From Eledone cirrhosa (taxonomy: Eukaryota; Mollusca; Cephalopoda; Octopoda; Eledonidae), in the NCBI GenBank assembly GCA_964016885.1, contig OZ024741.1:410969464-411033463 (forward strand): DNA of 64,000 nt. The letters are read 5' to 3'. Of this stretch, positions 15,501 to 28,500 are shown piece by piece. The notes beneath the pieces were generated by a model that saw nothing but the letters and a program-made list of their open reading frames with translations, searched no databases and was not told the origin of the DNA. The number at the start of each line of letters is the position of its first letter. The first letter of the stretch is position 1. The position numbers and the translations under genes were made by a program.

Positions 15501-16000
15501 GTAGTTTCTTCCATGGAGGTTTTAAAGGATGCAGTGTCTCGACAGCTAATAACTGATGCAGGTAGTTTGTTCCATGGAGGTTTTAAAGGATGCAGTGTCT
15601 CGACAGCTAACAACTGATGCAGGTAGTTTGTTCCATGGAGGTTTTAAAGGATGCAGTGTCTCGACAGCTAACAACTGATGCAGGTAGTTTGTTCCATGGA
15701 GGTTTTAAAGGATGCAGTGTCTCGACAGCTAACAACTGATGCAGGTAGTTTGTTCCATGGAGGTTTTAAAGGATGCAGTGTCTCGACAGCTAACAACTGA
15801 TGCAGGTAGTTTGTTCCATGGAGGTTTTAAAGGATGCAGTGTCTCGACAGCTAACAACTGATGAAGTTAGTTTTTTCCATGGAGGTTTTAAAGGATGCAG
15901 TGTCTCGACAGCTAACAACTGATGCACGTAGTTTGCTCCATGGAGGTTTTAAAGGATGCAGTGTCTCGACAGCTAACAACTAATGCAGGTAGTTTGTTCC
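6540..16000. repeat. Higher-order repeat, 76/77-unit (4636-bp) tandem blocks
   Basis: A variant series starting near 6540 is itself a copy of the one near 3246 (offset 3294 bp, 54 units). It recurs 4636 bp (76 units) further on. Shared rare markers are gatggaggtttaaaaagatg (6850 and 11486), ttgctcc (8491 and 13127), tgtttcatgg (9041 and 13677) and the gatgtagtgt unit (10225 and 14861). Later the offset becomes 4697 bp (77 units), as shown by ccaagg at 10631 and 15328, so one unit was gained or lost between the copies. The edges are approximate. Confidence 0.8.
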
Positions 16001-17350
16001 ATGGTGGTTTTAAAGGATGTAGTGTCTCGACAGCTAACAACTGATGCAGGTAGTTTGTTCCATGGAGGTTTTAAAGGATGCAGTGTCTCGACAGCTAACA
16101 ACTGATGCAGGTAGTTTGTTCCATGGAGGTTTTAAAGGATGCAGTGTCTCGACAGCTAACAACTGATGCAGGTAGTTTGTTCCATGGAGGTTTTAAAGGA
16201 TGCAGTGTCTCGACAGCTAACAACTGATGCAGGTAGTTTGTTCCATGGAGGTTTTAAAGGATGCAGTGTCTCGACAGCTAACAACTGATGCAGGTAGTTT
16301 GTTCCATGGAGGTTTTAAAGGATGCAGTGTCTCGACAGCTAACAACTGATGCAGGTAGTTTGTTCCATGGAGGTTTTAAAGGATGCAGTGTCTTGACAGC
16401 TATCAACTGATGCAGGTAGTTTGTTCCATGGAGGTTTTAAAGGATGTAGTGTCTCGACAGCTAACAACTGATGCAGGTAGTCTGTTCCATGGAGGTTTTA
16501 AAGGATGCAGTGTCTCGACAGCTAACAACTGATGCAGGTAGTTTGTTCCATGGAGGTTTTAAAGGATGCAGTGTCTCGACAGCTAACAACTGATGCAGGT
16601 AGTTTGTTCCATGGAGGTTTTAAAGGATGCAGTGTCTCGACAGCTAACAACTGATGCAGGTAGTTTGTTCCAAGGAGGTTTTAAAGGATGCAGTGTCTCG
16701 ACAGCTAACAACTGATGCAGGTAGTTTGTTCCATGGAGGTTTTAAAGGAGGCAGTGTCTCGGCAGCTAACAACTGATGCAGGTAGTTTGTTCCATGGAGG
16801 TTTTAAAGGATGCAGTGTCTCGGCAACTAACAACTGATGCAGGTAGTTTCTTCCATGGAGGTTTTAAAGGATGCAGTGTCTCGACAGCTAATAACTGATG
16901 CAGGTAGTTTGTTCCATGGAGGTTTTAAAGGATGCAGTGTCTCGACAGCTAACAACTGATGCAGGTAGTTTGTTCCATGGAGGTTTTAAAGGATGCAGTG
17001 TCTCGACAGCTAACAACTGATGCAGGTAGTTTGTTCCATGGAGGTTTTAAAGGATGCAGTGTCTCGACAGCTAACAACTGATGCAGGTAGTTTGTTCCAT
17101 GGAGGTTTTAAAGGATGCAGTGTCTCGACAGCTAACAACTGATGCAGGTAGTTTGTTCCATGGAGGTTTTAAAGGATGCAGTGTCTCGACAGCTAACAAC
17201 TGATGCAGTTAGTTTTTTCCATGGAGGTTTTAAAGGATGCAGTGTCTCGACAGCTAATAACTGATGCACGTAGTTTGCTCCATGGAGGTTTTAAAGGATG
17301 CAGTGTCTCGACAGCTAACAACTAATGCAGGTAGTTTGTTCCATGGTGGT
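15040..17350. repeat. Higher-order repeat, 22-unit (1342-bp) offset
   Basis: About 1 kb of unit order is repeated at an offset of 1342 bp (22 units). Markers are tagtctgtt (15136 and 16478), ccaagg (15328 and 16670) and the agttagttttttcc unit (15861 and 17203). The series ends near 16008/17350, where the following units differ. This duplication is nested at the end of the 76/77-unit blocks. The marker ccatggtggttttatagg is displaced by 99 units (11363 and 17402), which is 77 plus 22. Confidence 0.8.
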
Positions 17351-20300
17351 TTTAAAGGATGCAGTGTCTTGACAGCTAATAACTGATGCAGGTAGTTTGT
17401 TCCATGGTGGTTTTATAGGATGCAGTGTCTCGACAGCTAACAACTGATGCAGGTAGTTTGTTCCATGGAGGTTTTAAAGGATGCAGTGTCTCGACAGCTA
17501 ACAACTGATGCAGTTAGTTTGTTCCATGGAGGTTTTAAAGGATGCAGTGTCTCGACAGCTAACAACTGATGCAGGTAGTTTGTTCCATGGAGGTTTTAAA
17601 GGATGCAGTGTCTCGACAGCTAACAACTGATGCAGGTAGTTTGTTCCATGGAGGTTTTAAAGGATGCAGTGTTTCGACACCTAACAACTGATGCAGGTAG
17701 TTTGTTCCATGGAGGTTTTAAAGGATGCAGTGTCTCGACACCTAACAATTGATGCAGTTAGTTTGTTCCATGAAGGTTTTAAAGGATGCAGTGTCTCGAC
17801 AGCTAATAACTGATGCAGGTAGTTTGTTCCATGGAGGTTTTAAAGGATGCAGTGTCTCGACAGCTAACAACTGATGCAGGTAGTTTGTTCCATGGAGGTT
17901 TTAATGGATGCAGTGTCTCGACAGCTAACAACTGATGCAGGTAGTTTGTTCCATGGAGGTTTTAAAGGATGCAGTGTCTCGACAGCTAACAACTGATGCA
18001 GGTAGTTTGTTCCATGGAGGTTTTAAAGGATGCAGTGTTTCGACACCTAACAACTGATGCAGGTAGTTTGTTCCATGGAGGTTTTAAAGGATGCAGTGTC
18101 TCGACAGCTAATAACTGATGCAGGTAGTTTGTTCCATGGAGGTTTTAAAGGATGCAGTGTCTCGACAGCTAACAACTGATGCAGGTAGTTTGTTCCATGG
18201 AGGTTTTAAAGGATGCAGTGTCTCGACAGCTAACAACTGATGCATTTAGTTTGTTCCATGGAGGTTTTAAAGGATGCAGTGTCTCGACAGCTAACAACTG
18301 ATGCAGGTAGTTTGTTCCATGGAGGTTTTAAAGGATGTAGTGTCTCGACAGCTAACAACTGATGCAGGTAGTTTGTTCCATGGAGGTTTTAAAGGATGCA
18401 GTGTCTCGACAGCTAACAACTGATGCAGGTAGTTTGTTCCATGGAGGTTTTAAAGGATGCAGTGTCTCGACAGCTAACAACTGATGCAGGTAGTTTGTTC
18501 CATGGAGGTTTTAAAGGATGCAGTGTCTCGACAGCTAATAACTGATGCATTTAGTTTGTTCCATGGAGGTTTTAAAGGATGCAGTGTCTCGACAGCTAAC
18601 AACTGATGCAGGTAGTTTGTTCCATGGAGGTGTTAAAGGATGTAGTGTCTCGACAGCTAACAACTGATGCAGGTAGTTTGTTCCATGGAGGTTTTAAAGG
18701 ATGCAGTGTCTCGTCAGCTAACAACTGATGCAGGTAGTTTGTTCCATGGAGGTTTTAAAGGATGCAGTGTCTCGACAGCTAACAACTGATGCAGGTAGTT
18801 TGTTCCATGGAGGTTTTAAAGGATGCAGTGTCTCGACAGCTAACAACTGATGCAGGTAGTTTGTTCCATGGTGGTTTTAAAGGATGCAGTGTTTCGACAG
18901 CTAACAACTGATGCAGGTAGTTTGTTCCATGGAGGTTTCAAAGGATGCAGTGTCTTGACAGCTAATAACTGATGCAGGTAGTTTGTTCCATGGAGGTTTT
19001 AAAGGATGCAATGCCTCGACAGCTAACAACTGATGCAGGTAGTTTGTTCCATGGAGGTTTTAAAGGAAGCAGTGTCTTGACAGCTAATAACTGATGCAGG
19101 TAGTTTGTTCCATGGAGGTTTTAAAGGATGCAGTGTCTCGACAGCTAACAACTGATGCAGGTAGTTTGGTCCATGGAGGTTTTAAAGGATGCAGTGTCTC
19201 GACAGCTAACAACTGATGCAGGTAGTTTGTTCCATGGAGGTTTTAAAGGATGCAGTGTTTCGACACCTAACAACTGATGCAGGTAGTTTGTTCCATGGAG
19301 GTTTTAAAGGATGCAGTGTCTCGACAGCTAACAACTGATGCAGGTAGTTTGTTCCATGGAGGTTTTAAAGGATGCAGTGTTTCGACAGCTAACAACTGAT
19401 GCAGGTAGTTTGTTCCATGGAGGTTTTAAAGGATGCAGTGTCTTGACAGCTAATAACTGATGCAGGTAGTTTGTTCCATGGAGGTTTTAAAGGATGCAGT
19501 GTCTAGACAGCTAATAACTGATGCAGGTAGTTTGTTCCATGGAGGTTTTAAAGGATGCAGTGTCTCGACAGCTAACAACTGATGCAGGTAGTTTGTTCCA
19601 TGGAGGTTTTAAAGGATGCAGTGTCTCGACAGCTAACAACTGATGCAGGTAGTTTGTTCCATGGAGGTTTTAAAGGATGCAGTGTCTCGACAGCTAACAA
19701 CTGATGCAGGTAGTTTGTTCCATGGAGGTTTTAAAGGATGCAGTGTCTCGACAGCTAACAACTGATGCAGGTAGTTTGTTCCATGGAGGTTTTAAAGGAT
19801 GCAGTGTCTTGACAGCTAATAACTGATGCAGGTAGTTTGTTCCATGGAGGTTTTAAAGGATGCAGTGTCTAGACAGCTAATAACTGATGCAGGTAGTTTG
19901 TTCCATGGAGGTTTTAAAGGATGCAGTGTCTCGACAGCTAACAATTGATGCAGGTAGTTTGTTCCATGGAGGTTTTAAAGGATGCAGTGTCTCGACAGCT
20001 AACAACTGATGCAGGTAGTTTGTTCCATGGAGGTTTTAAAGGATGCAGTGTCTCGACAGCTAACAACTGATGCAGGTAGTTTGTTCCATGGAGGTTTTAA
20101 AGGATGCAGTGTCTCGACAGCTAACAACTGATGCAGGTAGTTTGTTCCATGGAGGTTTTAAAGGATGCAGTGTCTTGACAGCTAATAACTGATGCAGGTA
20201 GTTTGTTCCATGGAGGTTTTAAAGGATGCAGTGTCTAAACAGCTAATAACTGATGCAGGTAGTTTGTTCCATGGAGGTTTTAAAGGATGCAGTGTCTCGA

Positions 20301-20689
20301 CAGCTAACAACTGATGCAGGTAGTTTGTTCCATGGAGGTTTTAAAGGATGCAGTGTCTCGACAGCTAACAACTGATGCAGGTAGTTTGTTCCATGGAGGT
20401 TTTAAAGTATGCAGTGTCTCGACAGCTAACAACTGATGGAGTTAGTTTGTTCCATGGAGGTTTTAAAGGATGCAGTGTCTCGACAGCTAACAACTGATGC
20501 AGGTAGTTTGTTCCATGGAGGTTTTAAAGGATGCAGTGTCTCGACAGCTAACAACTGATGCAGGTAGTTTGTTCCATGGAGGTTTTAAAGGATGCAGTGT
20601 CTCGACAGCTAACAACTGATGCAGGTAGTTTGTTCCATGGAGGTTTTAAAGGATGCAGTGTCTCGACAGCTAACAACTGATGCAGGTAG

Positions 20690-23600
20690 TTTGTTCCATG
20701 GAGGTTTTAAAGGATGCAGTGTCTAGACAGCTAATAACTGATGCATGTAGTTTGTTCCATGGAGGTTTTAAAGGATGCAGTGTCTCGACAGCTAACAACT
20801 GATGCAGGTAGTTTGTTCCATGGAGGTTTTAAAGGATGCAGTGTCTCGACAGCTAACAACAGATGCAGTTAGTTTGTTCCATGGAGGTTTTAATGGATGC
20901 AGTGTCTCGACAGCTAACAACTGATGCAGGTAGTTTGTTCCATGGAGGTTTTAAAGGATGCAGTGTCTCGACAGCTAACAACTGTTGCAGTTAGTTTGTT
21001 CCATGGAGGTTTTAATGGATGCAGTGTCTCGACAGCTAACAACTGATGCAGGTAGTTTGTTCCATGGAGGTTTTAAAGGATGCAGTGTCTCGACAGCTAA
21101 CAACTGATGCAGGTAGTTTGTTCCATGGAGGTTTTAAAGGATGCAGTGTTTCGACACCTAACAACTGATGCAGGTAGTTTGTTCCATGGAGGTTTTAAAG
21201 GATGCAGTGTCTCGACAGCTAATAACTGATGCAGGTAGTTTGTTCCATGGAGGTTTTAAAGGATGCAGTGTCTCGACAGCTAACAACTGATGCAGGTAGT
21301 TTGTTCCATGGAGGTTTTAAAGGATGCAGTGTCTCGACAGCTAACAACTGATGCATTTAGTTTGTTCCATGGAGGTTTTAAAGGATGCAGTGTCTCGACA
21401 GCTAACAACTGATGCAGGTAGTTTGTTCCATGGAGGGTTTAAAGGATGCAGTGTCTCGACAGCTAACAACTGATGCAGGTAGTTTGTTCCATGGAGGTTT
21501 TAAAGGATGCAGTGTCTCGACAGCTAACAACTGATGCAGGTAGTTTGTTCCATGGAGGTTTTAAAGTATGCAGTGTCTCGACAGCTAACAACTGATGCAG
21601 GTAGTTTGTTCCATGGAGGTTTTAAAGGATGCAGTGTCTCGACAGCTAACAACTGATGCAGGTAGTTTGTTCCATGGAGGTTTTAAAGGATGCAGTGTTT
21701 CGACAGCTAACAACTGATGCAGGTAGTTTGTTCCATGGAGGTTTTAAAGAATGCAGTGTCTCGACAGCTAATAACTGATGCAGGTAGTTTGTTCCATGGA
21801 GGTTTTAAAGGATGCAGTGTCTCGACAGCTAACAACTGATGCAGGTAGTTTGTTCCATGGAGGTTTTAAAGGATGCAGTGTCTCGACAGCTAACAACTGA
21901 TGCAGGTAGTTTGTTCCATGGAGGTTTTAAAGGATGCAGTGTTTCGACAGCTAACAACTGATGCAGGTAGTTTGTTCCATGGAGGTTTTAAAGGATGCAG
22001 TGTCTCGACAGCTAACAACTGATGCAGGTAGTTTGTTCCATGGAGGTTTTAAAGGATGCAGTGTCTCGACAGCTAACAACTGATGCATTTAGTTTGTTCC
22101 ATGGAGGTTTTAAAGGATGCAGTGTCTCGACAGCTAACAACTGATGCAGGTAGTTTGTTCCATGGAGGGTTTAAAGGATGCAGTGTCTCGACAGCTAACA
22201 ACTGATGCAGGTAGTTTGTTCCATGGAGGTTTTAAAGGATGCAGTGTCTCGACAGCTAACAACTGATGCAGGTAGTTTGTTCCATGGAGGTTTTAAAGTA
22301 TGCAGTGTCTCGACAGCTAACAACTGATGCAGGTAGTTTGTTCCATGGAGGTTTTAAAGGATGCAGTGTTTCGACAGCTATCAACTGATGCAGGTAGTTT
22401 GTTCCATGGAGGTTTTAAAGGATGCAGTGTCTTGACAGCTAATAACTGATGCAGGTAGTTTGTTCCATGGAGGTTTTAAAGGATGCAGTGTCTAGACAGC
22501 TAATAACTGATGCAGGTAGTTTGTTCCATGGAGGTTTTAAAGGATGCAGTGTCTCGACAGCTAACAACTGATGCAGGTAGTTTGTTCCATGGAGGTTTTA
22601 AAGGATGCAGTGTTTCGACAGCTAACAACTGATGCAGGTAGTTTGTTCCATGGAGGTTTTAAAGGATGCAGTGTCTCGACAGCTAACAACTGATGCAGGT
22701 AGTTTGTTCCATGGAGGTTTTAAAGGATGCAGTGTCTCGACAGCTAACAACTGATGCAGGTAGTTTGTTCCATGGAGGTTTTAAAGGATGCAGCGTCTCG
22801 ACAGCTAACAACTGATGCAGGTAGTTTGTTCCATGGAGGTTTTAAAGGATGCAGTGTTTCGACAGCTAACAACTGATGCAGGTAGTTTGTTCCATGGAGG
22901 TTTTAAAGGATGCAGTGTCTTGACAGCTAATAACTGATGCAGGTAGTTTGTTCCATGGAGGTTTTAAAGGATGCAGTGTCTAAACAGCTAATAACTGATG
23001 CAGGTAGTTTGTTCCATGGAGGTTTTAAAGGATGCAGTGTCTCGACAGCTAACAACTGATGCAGGTAGTTTGTTCCATGGAGGTTTTAAAGGATGCAGTG
23101 TCTCGACAGCTAACAACTGATGCAGGTAGTTTGTTCCATGGAGGTTTTAAAGGATGCAGTGTCTAGACAGCTAATAACTGATGCATGTAGTTTGTTCCAT
23201 GGAGGTTTTAAAGGATGCAGTGTCTCGACAGCTAACAACTGATGCAGGTAGTTTGTTCCATGGAGGTTTTAAAGGATGCAGTGTCTCGACAGCTAACAAC
23301 TGATGCAGTTAGTTTGTTCCATGGAGGTTTTAATGGATGCAGTGTCTCGACAGCTAACAACTGATGCAGGTAGTTTGTTCCATGGAGGTTTTAAAGGATG
23401 CAGTGTCTCGACAGCTAACAACTGTTGCAGTTAGTTTGTTCCATGGAGGTTTTAATGGATGCAGTGTCTCGACAGCTAACAACTGATGCAGGTAGTTTGT
23501 TCCATGGAGGTTTTAAAGGATGCAGTGTCTCGACAGCTAACAACTGATGCAGGTAGTTTGTTCCATGGAGGTTTTAAAGGATGCAGTGTTTCGACACCTA

Positions 23601-25569
23601 ACAACTGATGCAGGTAGTTTGTTCCATGGAGGTTTTAAAGGATGCAGTGTCTCGACAGCTAATAACTGATGCAGGTAGTTTGTTCCATGGAGGTTTTAAA
23701 GGATGCAGTGTCTCGACAGCTAACAACTGATGCAGGTAGTTTGTTCCATGGAGGTTTTAAAGGATGCAGTGTCTCGACAGCTAACAACTGATGCATTTAG
23801 TTTGTTCCATGGAGGTTTTAAAGGATGCAGTGTCTCGACAGCTAACAACTGATGCAGGTAGTTTGTTCCATGGAGGGTTTAAAGGATGCAGTGTCTCGAC
23901 AGCTAACAACTGATGCAGGTAGTTTGTTCCATGGAGGTTTTAAAGGATGCAGTGTCTCGACAGCTAACAACTGATGCAGGTAGTTTGTTCCATGGAGGTT
24001 TTAAAGTATGCAGTGTCTCGACAGCTAACAACTGATGCAGGTAGTTTGTTCCATGGAGGTTTTAAAGGATGCAGTGTCTCGACAGCTAACAACTGATGCA
24101 GGTAGTTTGTTCCATGGAGGTTTTAAAGGATGCAGTGTTTCGACAGCTAACAACTGATGCAGGTAGTTTGTTCCATGGAGGTTTTAAAGAATGCAGTGTC
24201 TCGACAGCTAATAACTGATGCAGGTAGTTTGTTCCATGGAGGTTTTAAAGGATGCAGTGTCTCGACAGCTAACAACTGATGCAGGTAGTTTGTTCCATGG
24301 AGGTTTTAAAGGATGCAGTGTCTCGACAGCTAACAACTGATGCAGGTAGTTTGTTCCATGGAGGTTTTAAAGGATGCAGTGTTTCGACAGCTAACAACTG
24401 ATGCAGGTAGTTTGTTCCATGGAGGTTTTAAAGGATGCAGTGTCTCGACAGCTAACAACTGATGCAGGTAGTTTGTTCCATGGAGGTTTTAAAGGATGCA
24501 GTGTCTCGACAGCTAACAACTGATGCATTTAGTTTGTTCCATGGAGGTTTTAAAGGATGCAGTGTCTCGACAGCTAACAACTGATGCAGGTAGTTTGTTC
24601 CATGGAGGGTTTAAAGGATGCAGTGTCTCGACAGCTAACAACTGATGCAGGTAGTTTGTTCCATGGAGGTTTTAAAGGATGCAGTGTCTCGACAGCTAAC
24701 AACTGATGCAGGTAGTTTGTTCCATGGAGGTTTTAAAGTATGCAGTGTCTCGACAGCTAACAACTGATGCAGGTAGTTTGTTCCATGGAGGTTTTAAAGG
24801 ATGCAGTGTTTCGACAGCTATCAACTGATGCAGGTAGTTTGTTCCATGGAGGTTTTAAAGGATGCAGTGTCTTGACAGCTAATAACTGATGCAGGTAGTT
24901 TGTTCCATGGAGGTTTTAAAGGATGCAGTGTCTAGACAGCTAATAACTGATGCAGGTAGTTTGTTCCATGGAGGTTTTAAAGGATGCAGTGTCTCGACAG
25001 CTAACAACTGATGCAGGTAGTTTGTTCCATGGAGGTTTTAAAGGATGCAGTGTTTCGACAGCTAACAACTGATGCAGGTAGTTTGTTCCATGGAGGTTTT
25101 AAAGGATGCAGTGTCTCGACAGCTAACAACTGATGCAGGTAGTTTGTTCCATGGAGGTTTTAAAGGATGCAGTGTCTCGACAGCTAACAACTGATGCAGG
25201 TAGTTTGTTCCATGGAGGTTTTAAAGGATGCAGCGTCTCGACAGCTAACAACTGATGCAGGTAGTTTGTTCCATGGAGGTTTTAAAGGATGCAGTGTTTC
25301 GACAGCTAACAACTGATGCAGGTAGTTTGTTCCATGGAGGTTTTAAAGGATGCAGTGTCTTGACAGCTAATAACTGATGCAGGTAGTTTGTTCCATGGAG
25401 GTTTTAAAGGATGCAGTGTCTAAACAGCTAATAACTGATGCAGGTAGTTTGTTCCATGGAGGTTTTAAAGGATGCAGTGTCTCGACAGCTAACAACTGAT
25501 GCAGGTAGTTTGTTCCATGGAGGTTTTAAAGGATGCAGTGTCTCGACAGCTAACAACTGATGCAGGTAG
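20690..25569. repeat. Higher-order repeat, two adjacent 40-unit (2440-bp) blocks
   Basis: Blocks of about 20690-23129 and 23130-25569 carry the same variants in the same order, 2440 bp apart. Examples are atgcatgtag (20741 and 23181), actgttgcag (20981 and 23421), cagcgtctcg (22791 and 25231) and the TAA-bearing ctaaac unit (22980 and 25420). I noticed one substitution between the copies (aacagatgc near 20869 against aactgatgc near 23309). This looks like a recent tandem duplication of a whole 40-unit block. Confidence 0.88.
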
Positions 25570-28500
25570 TTTGTTCCATGGAGGTTTTAAAGTATGCAGT
25601 GTCTCGACAGCTAACAACTGATGGAGTTAGTTTGTTCCATGGAGGTTTTAAAGGATGCAGTGTCTCGACAGCTAACAACTGATGCAGGTAGTTTGTTCCA
25701 TGGAGGTTTTAAAGGATGCAGTGTCTCGACAGCTAACAACTGATGCAGGTAGTTTGTTCCATGGAGGTTTTAAAGGATGCAGTGTCTCGACAGCTAACAA
25801 CTGATGCAGGTAGTTTGTTCCATGGAGGTTTTAAAGGATGCAGTGTCTCGACAGCTAACAACTGATGCAGGTAGTTTGTTCCATGGAGGTTTCAAAGGAT
25901 GCAGTGTCTCGACAGCTAACAACTGATGCAGGTAGTTTGTTCCATGGAGGTTTTAAAGGATGCAGTGTCTCGACAACTAACAACTGATGCAGGTAGTTTG
26001 TTCCATGGAGGTTTTAAAGGATGCAGTGTCTCGACAGCTAACAACTGATGCAGGTAGTTTGTTCCATGGAGGTTTCAAAGGATGCAGTGTCTCGACAGCT
26101 AACAACTGATGCAGGTAGTTTGTTCCATGGAGGTTTTAAAGGATGCAGTGTCTCGACAACTAACAACTGATGCAGGTAGTTTGTTCCATGGAGGTTTTAA
26201 AGGATGCAGTGTCTCGACAGCTAACAACTGATGCAGGTAGTTTGTTCCATGGAGGTTTCAAAGGATGCAGTGTCTCGACAGCTAACAACTGATGCAGGTA
26301 GTTTGTTCCATGGAGGTTTTAAAGGATGCAGTGTCTCGACAGCTAACAACTGATGCAGTTAGTTTGTTCCATGGAGGTTTTAAAGGATGCAGTGTCTCGA
26401 CAGCTAACAACTGATGCAGGTAGTTTGTTCCATGGAGGTTTTAAAGGATGCAGTGTCTCGACAGCTAACAACTGATGCAGGTAGTTTGTTCCATGGAGGT
26501 TTTAAAGGATGCAGTGTTTCGACACCTAACAACTGATGCAGGTAGTTTGTTCCATGGAGGTTTTAAAGGATGCAGTGTCTCGACACCTAACAATTGATGC
26601 AGTTAGTTTGTTCCATGGAGGTTTTAAAGGATGCAGTGTCTTGACAGCTAATAACTGATGCAGGTAGTTTGTTCCATGGAGGTTTTAAAGGATGCAGTGT
26701 CTCGACAGCTAACAACTGATGCAGGTAGTTTGGCCCATGGAGGTTTTAAAGGATGCAGTGTCTCGACAGCTAACAACTGATGCAGGTAGTTTGTTCCATG
26801 GAGGTTTTAAAGGATGCAGTGTTTCGACACCTAACAACTGATGCAGGTAGTTTGTTCCATGGAGGTTTTAAAGGATGCAGTGTCTCGACAGCTAACAACT
26901 GATGCAGGTAGTTTGTTGCATGGAGGTTTTAAAGGATGCAGTGTCTCGACAGCTAACAACTGATGCATTTAGTTTGTTCCATGGAGGTTTTAAAGGATGC
27001 AGTGTCTCGACAGCTAACAACTGATGCAGGTAGTTTGTTCCATGGAGGGTTTAAAGGATGCAGTGTCTCGACAGCTAACAACTGATGCAGGTAGTTTGTT
27101 CCATGGAGGTTTTAAAGGATGCAGTGTCTCGACAGCTAACAACTGATGCAGGTAGTTTGTTCCATGGAGGTTTTAAAGTATGCAGTGTCTCGACAGCTAA
27201 CAACTGATGCAGGTAGTTTGTTCCATGGAGGTTTTAAAGGATGCAGTGTCTCGACAGCTAACAACTGATGCAGGTAGTTTGTTCCATGGAGGTTTTAAAG
27301 GATGCAGTGTCTTGACAGTAACAACTGATGCAGGTAGTTTGTTCCATGGAGGTTTTAAAGGATGCAGTGTCTCGACAGCTAACAACTGATGCAGGTAGTT
27401 TGTTCCATGGAGGTTTTAAAGGATGCAGTGTCTCGACAGCTAACAACTGATGCAGGTAGTTTGTTCCATGGAGGTTTTAAAGGATGCAGTGTCTCGACAG
27501 CTAACAACTGATGCAGGTAGTTTGTTCCATGGAGGTTTTAAAGGATGCAGTGTCTCGACAGCTAACAACTGATGCAGGTAGTTTGTTCCATGGAGGTTTT
27601 AAAGGATGCAGTGTCTCGACAGCTAATAACTGATGCAGGTAGTTTGTTCCATGGAGGTTTTAAAGGATGCAGTGTCTCGACAGCTAACAACTGATGCAGG
27701 TAGTTTGTTCCATGGAGGTTTTAAAGGATGCAGTGTCTCGACAGCTAACAACTGATGCAGGTAGTTTGTTCCATGGAGGTTTTAAAGGATGCAGTGTCTC
27801 GACAGCTAACAACTGATGCAGGTAGTTTGTTCCATGGAGGGTTTAAAGGATGCAGTGTCTCGACAGCTAACAACTGATGCAGGTAGTTTGTTCCATGGAG
27901 GTTTTAAAGGATGCAGTGTCTCGACAGCTAATAACTGATGCAGGTAGTTTGTTCCATGGAGGTTTTAAAGGATGCAGTGTCTAGACAGCTAATAACTGAT
28001 GCAGGTAGTTTGTTCCATGGAGGTTTTAAAGGATGCAGTGTCTCGACAGCTAACAACTGATGCAGGTAGTTTGTTCCATGGAGGTTTTAAAGGATGCAGT
28101 GTCTCGACAGCTAACAACTGATGCAGGTAGTTTGTTCCATGGAGGTTTTAAAGGATGCAGTGTCTCGACAGCTAACAACTGATGCAGGTAGTTTGTTCCA
28201 TGGAGGTTTTAAAGGATGCAGTGTCTCGACAGCTAACAACTGATGCAGGTAGTTTGTTCCATGGAGGTTTTAAAGGATGCAGTGTCTCGACAGCTAACAA
28301 CTGATGCAGGTAGTTTGTTCCATGGAGGTTTTAAAGGATGCAGTGTCTCGACAGCTAACAACTGATGCAGGTAGTTTGTTCCATGGAGGTTTTAAAGGAT
28401 GCAGTGTCTCGACAGCTAACAACTGATGCAGGTAGTTTGTTCCATGGAGGTTTTAAAGGATGCAGTGTCTCGACAGCTAACAACTGATGCAGGTAGTTTG

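Noticed and set aside
27197..27446. Open frames of about 60 residues inside the 61-bp array, on both strands
   Set aside because: They exist only because a 1-base deletion near 27319 shifts the register for one unit. They are pieces of satellite in changing frames, not genes.
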